Counted from the stretch's first letter, positions 19,195-30,205 are shown. The stretch is DNA of 64,000 nucleotides from Athripsodes cinereus (GCA_947579605.1 OX388314.1:3534001-3598000); one strand, 5' to 3'. Numbers and translations: made by a program. The notes: generated by a model not told the origin, from the sequence alone.

Positions 19195-19325
19195 CTCATT
19201 TTTAAATTTAGGTAAAAAAAATAAATTAAAAATAAAACACTGTATAACTTTCACTAATTAATAATTAGTGAAAGTTATACAGTGTTTTATTTTTAATTTT
19301 ATTACCTTAATTTAAAAATACATGT
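19195..19325. repeat. Foldback (near-perfect inverted repeat)
   Basis: Arms of about 63 bp, almost complementary. The inner 38 bp on each side ('taaaacactgtataactttc' and its complement) are perfect, around the centre 'aattaataatt' at about 19260. It is AT-rich with no coding frame. It lies 175 bp from the previous foldback but shares no sequence with it. It could be a tiny MITE. Confidence 0.75.
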
Positions 19326-20175
19326 GTTTTGTTCATCAGGCAAATTGAAAAATAATGTTCATGCAACCAAATAACTGAAATAATTTATTTGAATAATTGG
19401 TTTGTATTACCTATTGTTTTATATTTGTAATTATACAAAGTTTCTTATTAATATTTTCTGAACTTCAAAGAACTATCATTTATTTAACATTTTTTTTACT
19501 TTTAGTTCTTCAACAAATGATGTTGGTATCTAAGTGCGTCGTAAATCAAACCCAACCCTGATCACGCTCACTGTAAGTAGTTTTATGCTTTTGTAATGAA
19601 GGCGGAGTACATCGGCAGACGGATAGAAATTCCGAAATTCATCTATGAAACTAGCGATCACTTTAGTTATAACCCTACCATGATAATATGTGTATTTACT
19701 ATCAGAGGGTGAATTTATCGTAGGAGCATGGTTTCTTACAACTTTCATCCAAATTTAATAAACAGAAATAAGTAGAAAAATAGACTAGGACATAATCGCT
19801 ACATTTTGAGTGCTGTATTGATTCCTTATAAAAAATAAATTATAATATTTCGATGTATCTACAAACGCTTAGGCATTCCTAATAGGTATATTATGGCGCG
19901 ATTACATTGCCACAAACTAACATTTGTCACACGCAAGTGCATTAATCTTGTAGACGTGATGGAAGCGGTGGGTGTGGAGAGAAAGATGGAAAAAGTGCTG
20001 ATTGTTATTCATGATAGATTATTTTATACGTATTTATTTATTATTACCTTCTTGTCATTTATATATGTACTAAACAAAGAAATAAATAACTATATATCAA
20101 GGTGATCACCGAAGTTTTAGCACAATCAACAATCGACAATCAATGAAACATCGCAACAGCGTAGAACAAAATTAT
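19326..20175. other. No gene seen
   Basis: AT-rich. Short frames at 19530-19748 and 19893-20105 have no recognisable motif. Confidence 0.5.
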
Positions 20176-20478
20176 AAAGATGATGATGATGATGATTCTG
20201 GATGATTTTATTCTGACGCCGTTTAACAGTTCCTAGACCGTCTCAAGGGCGCCGGTGGAGAGTTCAATTTTCAATTTGCTTCTGAAGCTGTTGACAGTCT
20301 GACTGTCTCTCAATGGCACCGGTAGGCGATTCCGTGATGATGGCTGCTGTTAGTTGACATGTATGCGCAACAGATGTCGAACATGTTGGTGGAATAGCTG
20401 AACGTCTCATGGGTAAATTGAACTTAAACCAGCCTAAACCGATTCGTAAGTATCGGAACACCTTTACTGTTTCACATT
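20176..20478 (-). mobile_element. LINE-G C-terminal fragment
   Basis: Minus-strand 3' end of a Jockey/CR1-like LINE. Its end corresponds to the plus-strand copy at 59225-59460 ('GVVGPQL', '...VPLRDSRTVTSFRSKLKTA', '...GALETVKGLLNSVKTKL') followed by a (GAT/ATC)n tail, here GAT repeats at 20180-20194. The frame is broken. It ends where the next TIR element begins. Confidence 0.7.
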
Positions 20479-20480
20479 TA

Positions 20481-21008
20481 GGGCCAATATTATAAAAGTC
20501 CGTTAGCTCAAGTTATTTTAATATGGTCCAAAATTTGATTTAACTACTCGTTTTTCAGCATTATAAACATCCGTTGATATTATTTCAGTAAAATGTTACC
20601 ATCGGCTTTAACTGGCCGACCGACCAGGGATTAGTTTTGACGACTAGCATTTCTGTCTATTTGCCTGAAGAGAGAAAGAAATAACAATAGATGAATCTAC
20701 GCACGTGTTTTGTTAGGATATTTTCTCATAGCATCGCTGTCATGTACTCATTTGTTTTGTGTAAATTATGAGATTGTTGGGTGTAATTTTTATGAATGGG
20801 GAGCAGGTAGATAAAAGGGACAGGCAAGATCTTATCTGACCACCGGTTAAAAACAATGGGTACAGTAGGCAAAAATATCTCTTTTTAACGAATTGTCAAA
20901 ATAGTTTTATAATGCAGTATCTAGTAGAATGTACGAACAGATCGCCATCCGTTCGTAAAGTGTCAACATACTTACGAATATTGGGTTCCTCGTTTATAAT
21001 TTTGGCCC
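20481..21008. mobile_element. TIR element with TA duplication
   Basis: The ends are inverted: left 'gggccaatattataaa' and right complement 'gggccaaaattataaa', one mismatch in 16. TA flanks both sides (20479-20480 and 21009-21010). The 528-bp interior has no transposase frame. 'GGGCC' ends with A/T-rich TIRs occur in ISL2EU/Harbinger-type and other non-autonomous elements, so I leave the superfamily open. Confidence 0.6.
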
Positions 21009-21127
21009 TAAAAGGAGTTTGCATAGTCTGTTTATTGTGCGGATGAGCTGTCTGTTAAGCAATATTCTTAATACTCTTTATAATATATCTAGCGGTTATT
21101 TTATATGGGATCATCCCTTTCGGGTAC

Positions 21128-21255
21128 CCCGTGTGGACCAAAGTAAAGAATAGGTCTCCTACTCAATTGGCATTTCTTTTAGTTTTTGAGAGTCCCTTTA
21201 AAGGCGGTTGTTAGAAAAAAAGACGTTTTACATCTTAAATTCAGCGATGATTGAT
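21128..21255 (+). mobile_element. SINE-A 5' half
   Basis: 'gaccaaagtaaagaataggt', 'gagagtccctttaaaggcgg' and 'tacatcttaaattcagcgat', then the match stops. Confidence 0.6.
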
Positions 21256-21299
21256 TCAAAAACTTAAAATAAAACGTGCTAAGAAATAATAAGATTTTT

Positions 21300-21664
21300 T
21301 ACAATAAGAGGGCAAGATTGAGGGACGTCGTAGAGTTAGAAAGAGGCAGATGTCGTGGCTGCGTAATATAAGACAATGGACTGAAAAAACCCAGGTGGGA
21401 GAGCTGGTCCGAACATTGAAGAAAGATCCACCTCACACCCGGATATCTCAGGAGTCGTTAACTCCTACTTATCCGCACATTCAAACCAAAATTGTCCTCA
21501 CGGACGGGCCATTGGGGAGGCCTGAAAGGCCGGCCGGCCAAAACCGCCGTCGTGGGAATTTTTATACTACTTCTGCTGGTCCGAACAGCGCGGGACAGGG
21601 AAACATTATCCAAACTGATCGCCAACATCAGGAGGACCTGATACGGCACTGATAGAAGAAGAAG
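21300..21664 (+). mobile_element. LINE C-terminal fragment with a nested 160-bp insertion
   Basis: The first part reads 'KIEGRRRVGRKRQMSWLRNI', then 'RQWTEKTQVGELVR'. The last part, in another frame, reads 'RDRETLSKLIANIRRT', a stop and a (GAA)n tail at 21654-21664. This is the C-terminus of a common insect LINE type. The frame is broken by the 160-bp insert at 21415-21574. The apparent 100-residue frame across this region is therefore a hybrid, not a protein. Confidence 0.75.
21415..21574. mobile_element. Short GC-rich insertion with 12-bp duplication, type unknown
   Basis: The word gctggtccgaac occurs on both sides (21403-21414 and 21575-21586), once more than expected from the LINE reading frame. 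The 160 bp between are GC-rich ('cggacgggccattggggag', 'ggccggccggcc') and lack an A-rich tail and obvious inverted ends. It could be a heavily truncated LINE or SINE piece. Confidence 0.6.
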
Positions 21665-22524
21665 ACAATTAGGCTGTTTGCGTGATGTTCGCAAAAAATA
21701 AATAAAAACAAAACGGCTTTTAGACACTTTGTATTTTATTTGATATGAATAATATATGTAATAAAGGTTATATTTATTAGATCTAAGTGTATTACACACA
21801 AACAGAGATAAACTTATTTATAATTTATTTACAAACATGATAAATGAGTATAGTAAAAAAAACTACGCCAACACAATAACATAGATCATTCATCTTTATT
21901 TCACTTGTACTATCTAAATGAATTAGAATAATAAAATGTGTGGGTACCCATTTATAAATATGTAATGTGCATGTCCTTAAAAAGATATTATCTTAATTAA
22001 TGCCTAATGTGTGAATGAATGAATGACTTAATTAGTAATTAATTAGTAGGGGCATTATCATAGTTATTAACATAGCAATACAGGAGTATTTATAATTACG
22101 ATAATTCAATATACGCGTATTGAATGTGTTTCAATAATGAAAGTAGAGAAGTGGAATGAAAGTTGGAGGTATAACCAACTTTTATTCCACTATTAGTTTT
22201 ATAAGTTGATGTATCCACATATTTTTTTTTATAAAAGCATTTTTTTAAATCAAAGAAGCAAAAGGCATGTGCAAGGAAAGGAGGGAGGGGCGTTCGATCA
22301 CTTCTGGCTTACCCGCTACAAAAGCGGCATGATGGTATGTACATATATATATTCAATTAAGAAAAATTTACCTTAACATAAACATAAAGAGATTAATAGA
22401 AAATTTTATCAATTGAAATGTATCGTTCTATCGTAGGTATAGGTATGCTTCATTTTAATCTAAACCATAAATATGAAATATGGAGTTGGTTTTTTTTATA
22501 ATGCAAATTTTTCATACATCTACA
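21665..22524. other. No gene seen
   Basis: AT-rich sequence; nothing recognisable on either strand. Confidence 0.5.
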
Positions 22525-22942
22525 CATAAATCCGACCAAGGTATCACTATTGCCATCGAGTGATGTGGTCCCGAGTTCGATTCCCGACCAGAGCGAAAAT
22601 GAAGAATTACCTTTTTCAAATTGTTCTGGATCTGAGTGTTACATGTACATATTTGTGTTAAGTGCCCTGTCTATATGTATATAATCGAGTTTATTTATCT
22701 TGTCAACGGAGACACACACAGAAAGTTGAGAAAACATTCATCAAAATAAGAAAAAAAATTGATCTGGTCAGGCCAACCCCCCAATCAAGCGGGTCCACAG
22801 CATGCACGTTAAACGAAATTATGCAAAAAAAAAAAGTACGAGTAAATTTATAAAGGTAAAAGCTAACCAATAGCATTGCAATTCTAGTTAGTACGCATAA
22901 TACTAGATGTATGTAGGACTTGCTCGATATGTGTGAATTGTT
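22525..22942 (+). mobile_element. SINE-E copy (tRNA-derived), disturbed
   Basis: A tRNA-like head with a good B-box ('gagttcgattcccgac', 22573-22588) and the body 'aaaatgaagaattacc', 'tttttcaaattgttctggat' and 'tgttaagtgccctg' fit a lepidopteran-type tRNA SINE. Its end ('ggacttgctcgatatgtgtg', about 22917) is displaced by about 200 bp of other repeat. Part of that (22707-22785) matches the segment near 56844-56915. Confidence 0.6.
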
Positions 22943-23354
22943 TATGCTTGTCATGACTGTTATCCCACATTTTCTTCAATGAACTCTCAACATATCCGTC
23001 TTGTACACAATATTTAATTTATACCTAAAATATCAAGTAACCGTTTAATCTTTTGACAACCACGTTTCCGAGCACTATGTTGATAGATGAATTTATACTT
23101 TAAATTATTTCATCCGTTCGATAATCTAATGACGATTGTATGAGAAATTCTTATTGAGATATTTCATATAATGACTGCGGATGGAGAGGTTATCAAATTG
23201 GGTATAAGTTTATGAGCAATAAATAACAAACTAATAATATTCATACGAGTATTACAACTATCACTTTTCTCAACAACATAATATTTATGTAAACATTTTA
23301 TCAAAATAAGCAATTATTTTTAATCCTCTCCTGGCGTATGGTGTCATAGTATTT
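22943..23354. other. No gene seen
   Basis: AT-rich, nothing recognisable. Confidence 0.5.
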
Positions 23355-23478
23355 TATGGACCAGCTGCATGTAATAAACGTGCAAGCCGTCCTCTCAGTG
23401 CTAATTAAAAGTTATGACATTCAGAATTGGTGTCACAACTCATCGTAAATTTTAAGATTTAAAATATTTTTTTGAAGT
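23355..23478 (-). mobile_element. SINE-A fragment
   Basis: 'gaccagctgcatgtaataaa', 'gcaagccgtcctctcagtgc' and 'gacattcagaattggtgtca': middle portion on the minus strand. Confidence 0.6.
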
Positions 23479-23569
23479 TTTTATAAACTATTTTCTATAA
23501 CTTTATTGTACACACCTGCATTCCTGCTGGCCCTACGGCTAGCTCTTCTACGTTAAAATTGATATACAA

Positions 23570-23800
23570 ATGTAAAGAAAGATATATTATCTGAAAGATG
23601 GTTTGTGAGAAAGCGCAGACGTCCAAAAACTACGTGGCTTGATCACGCGGATCATGTTCTCAAGAACGGCTGCGTGTTGAGTATTTACGAGAAATCGGCG
23701 AACATGTAAGAGAAACTGTGTGTAAGGAATAAGGATAGATCTATTTATGGCGTTCTGTTCTTTCTGCCTGCCCTACCTAGGACACGACACGTGAGGGTAC
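23570..23800 (+). mobile_element. RTE-like LINE fragment, decayed
   Basis: DNA matches the end of the 13165-13631 element ('tgagaaagcgcagacgtcc', 'aaaactacgtggcttgatca', 'tggcgttctgttctttctgc'). Several indels break the frame. Confidence 0.6.
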
Positions 23801-23867
23801 AGATAGATATATACGAAGGAAGATATAAATTCAATAAAAAACACTATTTTGAAATTGATTTTTATTT

Positions 23868-23952
23868 TTTTTTCAAACACCTGCCTTTTACAGGACACTC
23901 GAAAACTTACGGAAAAAAGTGGAGACTAATTTTTGTAGAGTGCTTCACGAAA
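23868..23952 (-). mobile_element. SINE-A head fragment
   Basis: 'cacctgccttttacaggaca', 'ctcgaaaacttacgga' and 'gagtgcttcacg': the head part, minus strand, lying in front of a second SINE-A copy. Confidence 0.6.
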
Positions 23953-23964
23953 CTCTCAGGATCA

Positions 23965-24275
23965 TTTTTTTTTAACTGTCCTCCCTGCGGCAACAAAAAC
24001 TCAGGATGGGTGACATGACTTATTCCTACTTAAGGGTACAAACACAAAGAAAGCAGGTTGCCTTCTTTCCGATGCCTGCGTCTACCGGCGCCGAAAATGT
24101 TTACATGAATTTCAATGGACACGAACATAGTTAAAGCAGGAACGCCGATTGCGATTTACTTTGCCGGTGCTTACCGGCACTGATCGACGCTGGCAACCTG
24201 CTTTCTTTGTGTTTGCACCCTATGATGGCAAATAATTATTTTTCGAAAACCTGCTTTTTATTGGACACTTTATAG
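23965..24275 (-). mobile_element. SINE-A copy split by a MITE
   Basis: 'aactgtcctccctgcggcaa' and 'ctcaggatgggtgacatgac' before the MITE, 'tttttcgaaaacctgctttt' and 'tattggacac' after it, follow SINE-A order. The consensus supplies the empty site (about 'cttaagatg'). Confidence 0.6.
24034..24220. mobile_element. MITE, probably PIF/Harbinger-like, nested in SINE-A
   Basis: Inverted ends of 29 bp differing at one base: left 24034-24062 ('gggtacaaacacaaagaaag') and right 24192-24220, whose complement is 'gggtgcaaacacaaagaaag'. TAA stands on the left and TAT on the right, where SINE-A has TAA, so a 3-bp TWA duplication with one later substitution fits. It is 187 bp long with no coding frame. Confidence 0.7.
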
Positions 24276-24658
24276 AAATATATTTTTATAACTCAGCTTT
24301 TAATGGGTTGAATGTTATCAAATATTTCACACATTGAGCATTGATAAATAAAAGAAAATAGCAAACCATAGAATTAATATCAAATATCTATTTTTATTAT
24401 AAAATACTAATAAAGTACCTCCTTTATGTATAAATGATGTCATTAAATTGATGCTTTCATAAGATGTCATGTAGAAACCGGTTGTGCATATTTAATATTG
24501 ATTTATTTAATTATTAAAAGAATTAATTAAAAATAAATATTCATATTAATGTATTTTTATCAATGAACTCACCAAAAATATGGCTGAGAAAATAAAACTC
24601 AATGTCATTTATTTAACTATATTTAGATGGTTTAAAGCACAGAAGACACATGTCCACA
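24276..24658. other. No gene seen
   Basis: AT-rich, nothing recognisable. Confidence 0.5.
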
Positions 24659-24672
24659 TTTGACATGTTCAT

Positions 24673-24807
24673 CATCATCATCATCATCGCCCTCAACGCT
24701 CCTCTCGGGAGCACAGGGCAGAAACCAGCCTCCTCCATTCAGAGCGTCTCTGTGCCAATTGCGTCACCTCTTCCCACTACATTCCTTGCGCTCTGATATC
24801 GTTGTCG
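24673..24807 (-). mobile_element. LINE-F 3' end with 13-bp duplication
   Basis: The repeat ttgacatgttcat flanks a 135-bp minus-strand LINE-F end (24660-24672 and 24808-24820). Content: the CAT-repeat tail, 'gccctcaacgctcctctcgg', 'cagaaaccagcctcctccat'. It is an extremely short 5'-truncated copy of the 59876-60287 family. Confidence 0.85.
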
Positions 24808-24820
24808 TTGACATGTTCAT

Positions 24821-25532
24821 TTAATGTTAATTTAATTTTGAATCAATTCAAAAGATGTCTTTGATTGACATTTGTGCTTTTTAAGAATAAAAAAGTCGAT
24901 ATAAATGGCTGCTCACTATGGTGTCTCCGGTGTGTACAAGATTTATTAAGTGTAGAATTCGGATAAATGGAAGTCCCCAGACTTTTGCGCTATCCGGGTG
25001 GTTGGTGGGTCTCCTTCAGTGTTTCAATATTTTATGAATTTGCATACAACTTCAGTTCAGTTAAACAATTTTCATCGGCTTTGAGGCTTAATCGAAATAA
25101 GACATCAATCGTCTTTAGTATGTATATTTGCCAAAGGGAGTATATTTTTTTTTTAATTTACACAATTTAAGTATAAAACTTATAAAAAAATGTTAAATCT
25201 CACTTCACACGAAGTATTATACACATTAATGAATCAGATATAGTTTATTGAGTTATCTGAACTTAAAATAAAGCTCAATATTACTATAAATTAAAAAAAA
25301 AACTATAGAATGTTTCTTTGTACTGCACTCAACGATCTGCGAATATATATTTTATAAGAACTTTTTTTATTAAAACTTCATATCCCTGAAACTGAACACA
25401 AAGGTTTTGATATTAACCACCCTCCCGAAAAATTTCTCCTCTCAAAATACAAGAACTCCACGCGAATCGTTTATTCAAAGTACATCCTTATCTTATTTTA
25501 ATAATAACGCAATATTATTTAGCCATGTTGAA
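24821..25532. other. No gene seen
   Basis: AT-rich. The frame at 24967-25170 has no recognisable motif. Confidence 0.45.
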
Positions 25533-25815
25533 GACGTTCTCTTTCTTTCTTTCATTATTTAGGCAAGGCACCCGACACCGATGCCTATTTGTTAATAGAA
25601 TGATAAAAATACTCAACTAAACATAACTACACTCACAGTTTGGCTGTAGGTAAGTACGTCGCCTTATCGTAGTAGGTAGGTACTTATTTGTAGTAACTAA
25701 AGTATCAGTAACTACGTGTGGCAAGTACAGCTCAAGGGCATTGGGATCAATGAACTCCCCAAGACGCTCTATTTGTACACCGTATATGTTACGATGGATG
25801 ACGTCGCATTATATT
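25533..25815 (-). mobile_element. 3' UTR copy of a relative of the full-length LINE
   Basis: 'ggcaaggcacccgacaccga', 'gtggcaagtacagctcaagg' and 'gcattgggatcaatgaactc' match the 3' untranslated region at 35941-36367. The tail is (GAAA)n (TTTC repeats at 25540-25554). The copy is diverged and 5' truncated before any coding part. Confidence 0.7.
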
Positions 25816-25887
25816 TAGGTACAATTCAAGGCGTTGTAAATATAATGCGAAAAAATAATTTACATATGTACCTATCTTTTTAAATAA

Positions 25888-26125
25888 GTTTTCAATTGAA
25901 TGTCACGTAAAAGACAGGTGTCAAAAAAATACGTTTTACATTATTAATTAAATGGCAAAATTATTGATATTTATCCTGCAAAACATACTAATAAATATGG
26001 AAAATAAAGTAATAGTGAAATTCAAATACCATATAAAATAATGTCATTTATACCGGCACAGAGAGGACATCTCGCATATTTATTCCACGATTGACTACCA
26101 AATTTGTGAGATATGAGGTGTTATG
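25888..26125 (+). mobile_element. SINE-A copy, decayed and split
   Basis: Head part 'gtcacgtaaaagacaggtgt' (25902) and tail part 'ccggcacagagaggacatct', 'gattgactaccaaatttgtg' (26053-26113), separated by unrelated AT-rich bases. Confidence 0.5.
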
Positions 26126-26504
26126 ACTCCTAAACGCGCCATTAAGGTGGTTTAATTAATCTCTGTTTTTTTTTTAACTTTCAAACGATTGCCGTAACTT
26201 GAAAAAAGACTGTACCTATTTTGTACCAAATACATCACAGTTCCCTACGGAATATAAGAATTTTATATGAAATAGATATGTACATCTACAAAAAAACTTT
26301 TTTTAAACCATAAAATTATTATACAGGTAATTCAGTAAAAAAATGTTACATTATGTTTTAAAATTAAGAACAATAGTAAGATGTATCACTCCATAATATT
26401 AAGATGGAAATGGTCTCTTCCCTGCTTATGCTGAAAAGCCACAATAGAACCTTTGCAATCACTAAATAAAACAATGCAAGTCTGCAACACAAAATGTTTT
26501 ATTT
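26126..26504. other. No gene seen
   Basis: AT-rich, nothing recognisable. Confidence 0.5.
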
Positions 26505-26790
26505 ACCTATATATATTATGAACTTATACGATCATATTAATGTAACCAAACTATAATGATTGTTTGTTAAATTGCATTTCTCATATATGGACCATCAATA
26601 TAATCTGAATCAACACTTACATTATTTTATAAATGTATCTACAAAAAGGACTCGAGGGAGATAAGAACGTACCTTTTTAAATCAACGCTCATTTAAAACT
26701 GATAGATATGTGATTATTATATTGGTCGCAAAATTTGATTGGTCGCATTACGAATTTTCTCTTTGTATTTCCAGTCTAACTTAAAATTTG
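26505..26790. repeat. Repeat H, copy 1
   Basis: Diverged match over about 270 bp to 48535-48805. Shared words in order: 'atgattgtttgttaaa', 'atcaacacttacatta', 'aaggactcgaggg', 'ttggtcgcaaaatttgattg' and 'gtatttccagtcta'. No TIR or tail is clear. Unclassified. Confidence 0.5.
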
Positions 26791-27124
26791 TCCTTGTTAA
26801 AAATTCGTATTAGTTATGAATTTTTTAAAGTTTGCCATACTTCCATAATAATGTTATGATATAATATTTGCATCATATATTTAAGAGTTGCCGGAAATTT
26901 TATTACTTCCAAAATATAATGTATTATAATAAGCCTATAATAACTTCATAATACTACCTACCTCCACTCCATCTAGGGCTTTGCTTACAAACACCAAGTT
27001 CACATAAAAAATAAGTTCTGAAGTTTCAGAACTTTGACATCCGGCCCTGGTTTATAGTAGGTAGGATTTTTTCAGGAAACTGGTTTATATTTTTATTTTG
27101 ACAAAACATAACATAACACTTATG
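26791..27124. other. No gene seen
   Basis: AT-rich, nothing recognisable. Confidence 0.5.
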
Positions 27125-27372
27125 GATATTTTACACACATCAAGCTAGTCCCAAATTTAAATGTGAATCTCTTACCATGGGTTTTAACACAATGATATAA
27201 TATTATACCTATACAATGCACCAAACATAATACATATTATAACACCCAGGCCCAGAACTATTAATATGTACATAAAAAGGCATTTTTTATTTTGCCCTTA
27301 CCGCAGAACGAACCTGGGAGCTCGTGACTCAAAGGCAAGAGTTTGACCTCTGCGCTATCCCAACCGCCCACA
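27125..27372 (-). mobile_element. SINE-E copy
   Basis: Minus strand: head near 27300-27372 with B-box-like 'gagctcccaggttcgttctg' and 'ctcttgcctttgagtcac', body 'gttctgggcctgggtg', end 'tttgggactagcttgatgtg' (27131-27150). Confidence 0.65.
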
Positions 27373-27483
27373 TACATAGATACTTTATTTCTTGTTTAAG
27401 GCCCCTCATGAATTAATAAATAAATAAACAGATACGTATATTACGTAAATGTGTATTTTTCATTTTGGTTTTCTGTTGCCAAA

Positions 27484-27632
27484 TGAACTTCAAATTTGGT
27501 AAAATTACCACCCATCTTGAACATCTTTTTTTGGGACTGAGAGGACAGCTTGCATGTTTATTGCATGCAGCTGGTTTGCTGACTGCCCCATGTGTGGGAA
27601 ATGCCGTCATAGGATAGTGAAAGTAGTAGTAA
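27484..27632 (+). mobile_element. SINE-A 3' half
   Basis: 'ttaccacccatcttgaacat', 'gactgagaggacagcttgca', 'gctggtttgctgactgcccc', 'aaatgccgtcataggatag' and tail 'aaagtagtagtaaaa'. Confidence 0.75.
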
Positions 27633-28211
27633 AAAATGTAACTTTTTAATTAGTTCACATATATTTTTTTGTTTATAACTGCGTGTTATCCATGTACAAT
27701 AAATAGATAATCCCTAAGATACGCGTAACTCTTCAAGTTCTATTGAATAATCAATCAATAGTTTATTTAACCCTTTACCCTTAGATAACTCCACGTTCAT
27801 AGCTCAACTTCATAACAAATTTTGTAGTTTATAACTTAACAGTATTGAAAACCCTAAATTTATTGCTGAAAAAAACTTCGCTGCTGAAAATAAGATTCAT
27901 CACGCGGTACAAAAGCTTATTAGGTATATGAAACGCGAATCTGGTTATTTTTATTATTGTCAAAAATTATTTTTTCTAAAAGTTTTCGAATGCATAGGTA
28001 CCTTGACGAAAAACGTAGTTATTAGAACGCTTCAGAACTTTAGTTTTAACATCATGAAACCCAATATTTTTTTTATTTCTAAAGCTCTCTATTTTCAAGT
28101 ATATTCGGCATTTTAGACCTAAAGATTTAATGCTAAATAATTGCTCAGCCAAATCACTTTCACAAACTGTTCTGAATCTTGATATTTTTTGTGTTTACGT
28201 GTTTTAAGCGC
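27633..28211. other. No gene seen
   Basis: AT-rich, nothing recognisable. Confidence 0.5.
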
Positions 28212-28540
28212 ATTGTGATGATAATGATGATTCTGAATGATTTTATTCTGACGCCTTTTAACAGTCTCTATACCGTCTCAAGGGCGCCAGTAAAGAGTTC
28301 AATTTTTAATTTGCTTCTGAAGATAGTGACAGTCTGACTATCTCTAAATGGCACCGACGATTCCACATAACCGGTCCAACAAAACCAAAGGCCCTCTCAT
28401 AGAAGTAAGACTAACCGGCTCTATTAGGCTCAGTAAGTCTATTCACAGCCAGTTCCGAAGAGCGCAGAGGTCTTCTTACGGTCGAGTCAAGGGGCCAGAT
28501 CTCTGTGAGGCACGATATGCATATTGCACATATGTGTATC
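28212..28540 (-). mobile_element. LINE-G C-terminal fragment
   Basis: Minus strand; 'ctgaatgattttattctgac', 'taccgtctcaagggcgccag' and 'gcttctgaagatagtgacag' match 20176-20478. The plus-strand frame at 28348 is a shadow. The tail is GAT-rich (28216-28230). Confidence 0.65.
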
Positions 28541-28640
28541 GCTGCATTAGAACCATCGTACAAGATTCGTATCTTAGTTTGGGACTAGCTCGATGTATGT
28601 TAATCATCCATATATTGTAAGTATTTTTAAATAATCATAT
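28541..28640 (+). mobile_element. SINE-E tail fragment
   Basis: 'cagtttgggactagctcgatg'-type 3' end ('gtttgggactagctcgatgt', 28576-28595) without head. Confidence 0.4.
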
Positions 28641-30069
28641 TCTTTTAACCATTTCAAAGCACAAAAATAATTACACACAATATATTAAAATTTAAATCAA
28701 TAATTACCTACATAGGTATACCTCTGTAAAGGAGATATCTCGTATATAGTTATGTTATATTAATATTGAACTATTTTCAACCTTAACTGGCACTCTAAAA
28801 TAATATGAAAATCGAACAAGCTTTTTTGACTGCGTGTGCCACAAGCTTTATACCGTTTTCGTTTATTTCATATTCATGAAATTTTCAGAAGTTGAGCTTT
28901 TTTTTCTCATTTACCTCCGTTGCGAAGTTCATTTGTCTTTAATGTCGAGTAAGTTATTAGAACTCGTCTTCAAAAATTTGTTACGAAATATTATCATGAA
29001 GCCTTTCCTTCAACAGAATTTTACTGTGTAATATATATTTATTATTAATAACTGTTTAGGCAAGAGAGATCCGTACTTATAGATGTAAGAAAATAATTTT
29101 TGAAAATGTATCAAATCAACGGCATTGTTTATTTTTCATACTTATAATTGTATTAGATTTGAGCGCTTTCGTCAAGATAGCTTGACATTATCGAGAGATC
29201 TTTTGGTGATTTCAAGTTATCTTTACAAAAGCGTTAATGTAATAATTTGTATGAATTAACAGAGTTGTTGTCGTTTTGATATATTTTTGAACTTCTTAAT
29301 TTTTTTTTCACAACCTCAATGCACAAACACTCAGATAATTACATATTCAAACTATCAACAAGAATTGTTATAATATAGACAACAGCGAAATAGAAACATT
29401 ACAAAGATGAAAAGCTAGTAAACGGTTTGCTGGAAGAAAAAGTCAACATAGTAATGTGCCCTCTACAATTACTGAGGTAAGCATCACACATCTACATAGA
29501 TTGAAAAACCAAGTATGTATAAACAAGTCAACATTGTGCCAAATCTAATCGGAAGAAATGAGGAAGGCATCTCGACTTTCTCAAATCTCGATTCTCCCAA
29601 CGAAAAGATGTCTTAAGTTTCATGTTTTACGAAAAACTGTCTTAAACAAGACACTCGAATCATAAAAAGGGTACCTTTAATAAGTTTTTAAAATATCTAT
29701 GTTAGAAATGCTATGGAGTAGACTTGTGTTCAACAGTGGACAAAAGTGCTTAATAAATTATCCAAAATGTGTAACATTTAATTAAAGAATCATATAAAAA
29801 ATTCTAATTAATAGATTTATCGCATTCTGAAGAACAATACGTCTTCAAAATGAAACCAGTTTTTATAACCGTGAATGAGCTATTTACTATCAATTTATTA
29901 TTTTCTATTCTAAGAAAAAAAAATTGTAGTTTGGTATTCAAACTGTATAAATCCATTTGTTATCAAATAATGTCAGCAGAGCCCAAAATCTAAATAGATT
30001 TTTATTGATATCCGTACTAACATTGATTTTCTCCGCTTTTTATCATACGAAATTCGTAGAATTTAGCTG
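28641..30069. other. No gene seen (1.4 kb)
   Basis: AT-rich. The frame at 28834-29031 lacks recognisable motifs. No TIR, satellite or LINE word was found. Confidence 0.45.
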
Positions 30070-30205
30070 TTTTGAAACTCTTTTTCGTAAGTGTTCGAGT
30101 GTCCTATATAAAGGCAGGTGTTTGAAAAAATAAAGTAATTTTACATTTTAAATTCAGCAATAAAGTTTGCCACCCATCCTGTATGTCTATTACATGCAGA
30201 TCATG
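30070..30205 (+). mobile_element. SINE-A fragment
   Basis: 'tttttcgtaagtgttcgagt', 'aaaggcaggtgtttgaaaaa', 'aaagtttgccacccatcctg', then breaks off. A perfect hairpin (18-bp arms, 'cattttacaacacaata') lies just beyond at 30290-30328. Confidence 0.65.

Noticed and set aside
21350..21652. A 100-residue frame at 21350-21652
   Set aside because: It is a hybrid of LINE C-terminus, a 160-bp inserted sequence and an out-of-frame LINE end.
22573..22588. tRNA gene suggested by a good B-box (also at 32770 and 16095)
   Set aside because: No complete cloverleaf or acceptor stem is visible and each is followed by a repeated SINE body; these are SINE heads.
28348..28620. A 90-codon plus-strand frame
   Set aside because: It overlaps a minus-strand LINE-G end and SINE-E tail; antisense shadow.
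29160..30060. Search for a host gene in the 1.4-kb element-free stretch
   Set aside because: No frame with protein-like composition, splice signals or conserved motif could be supported.
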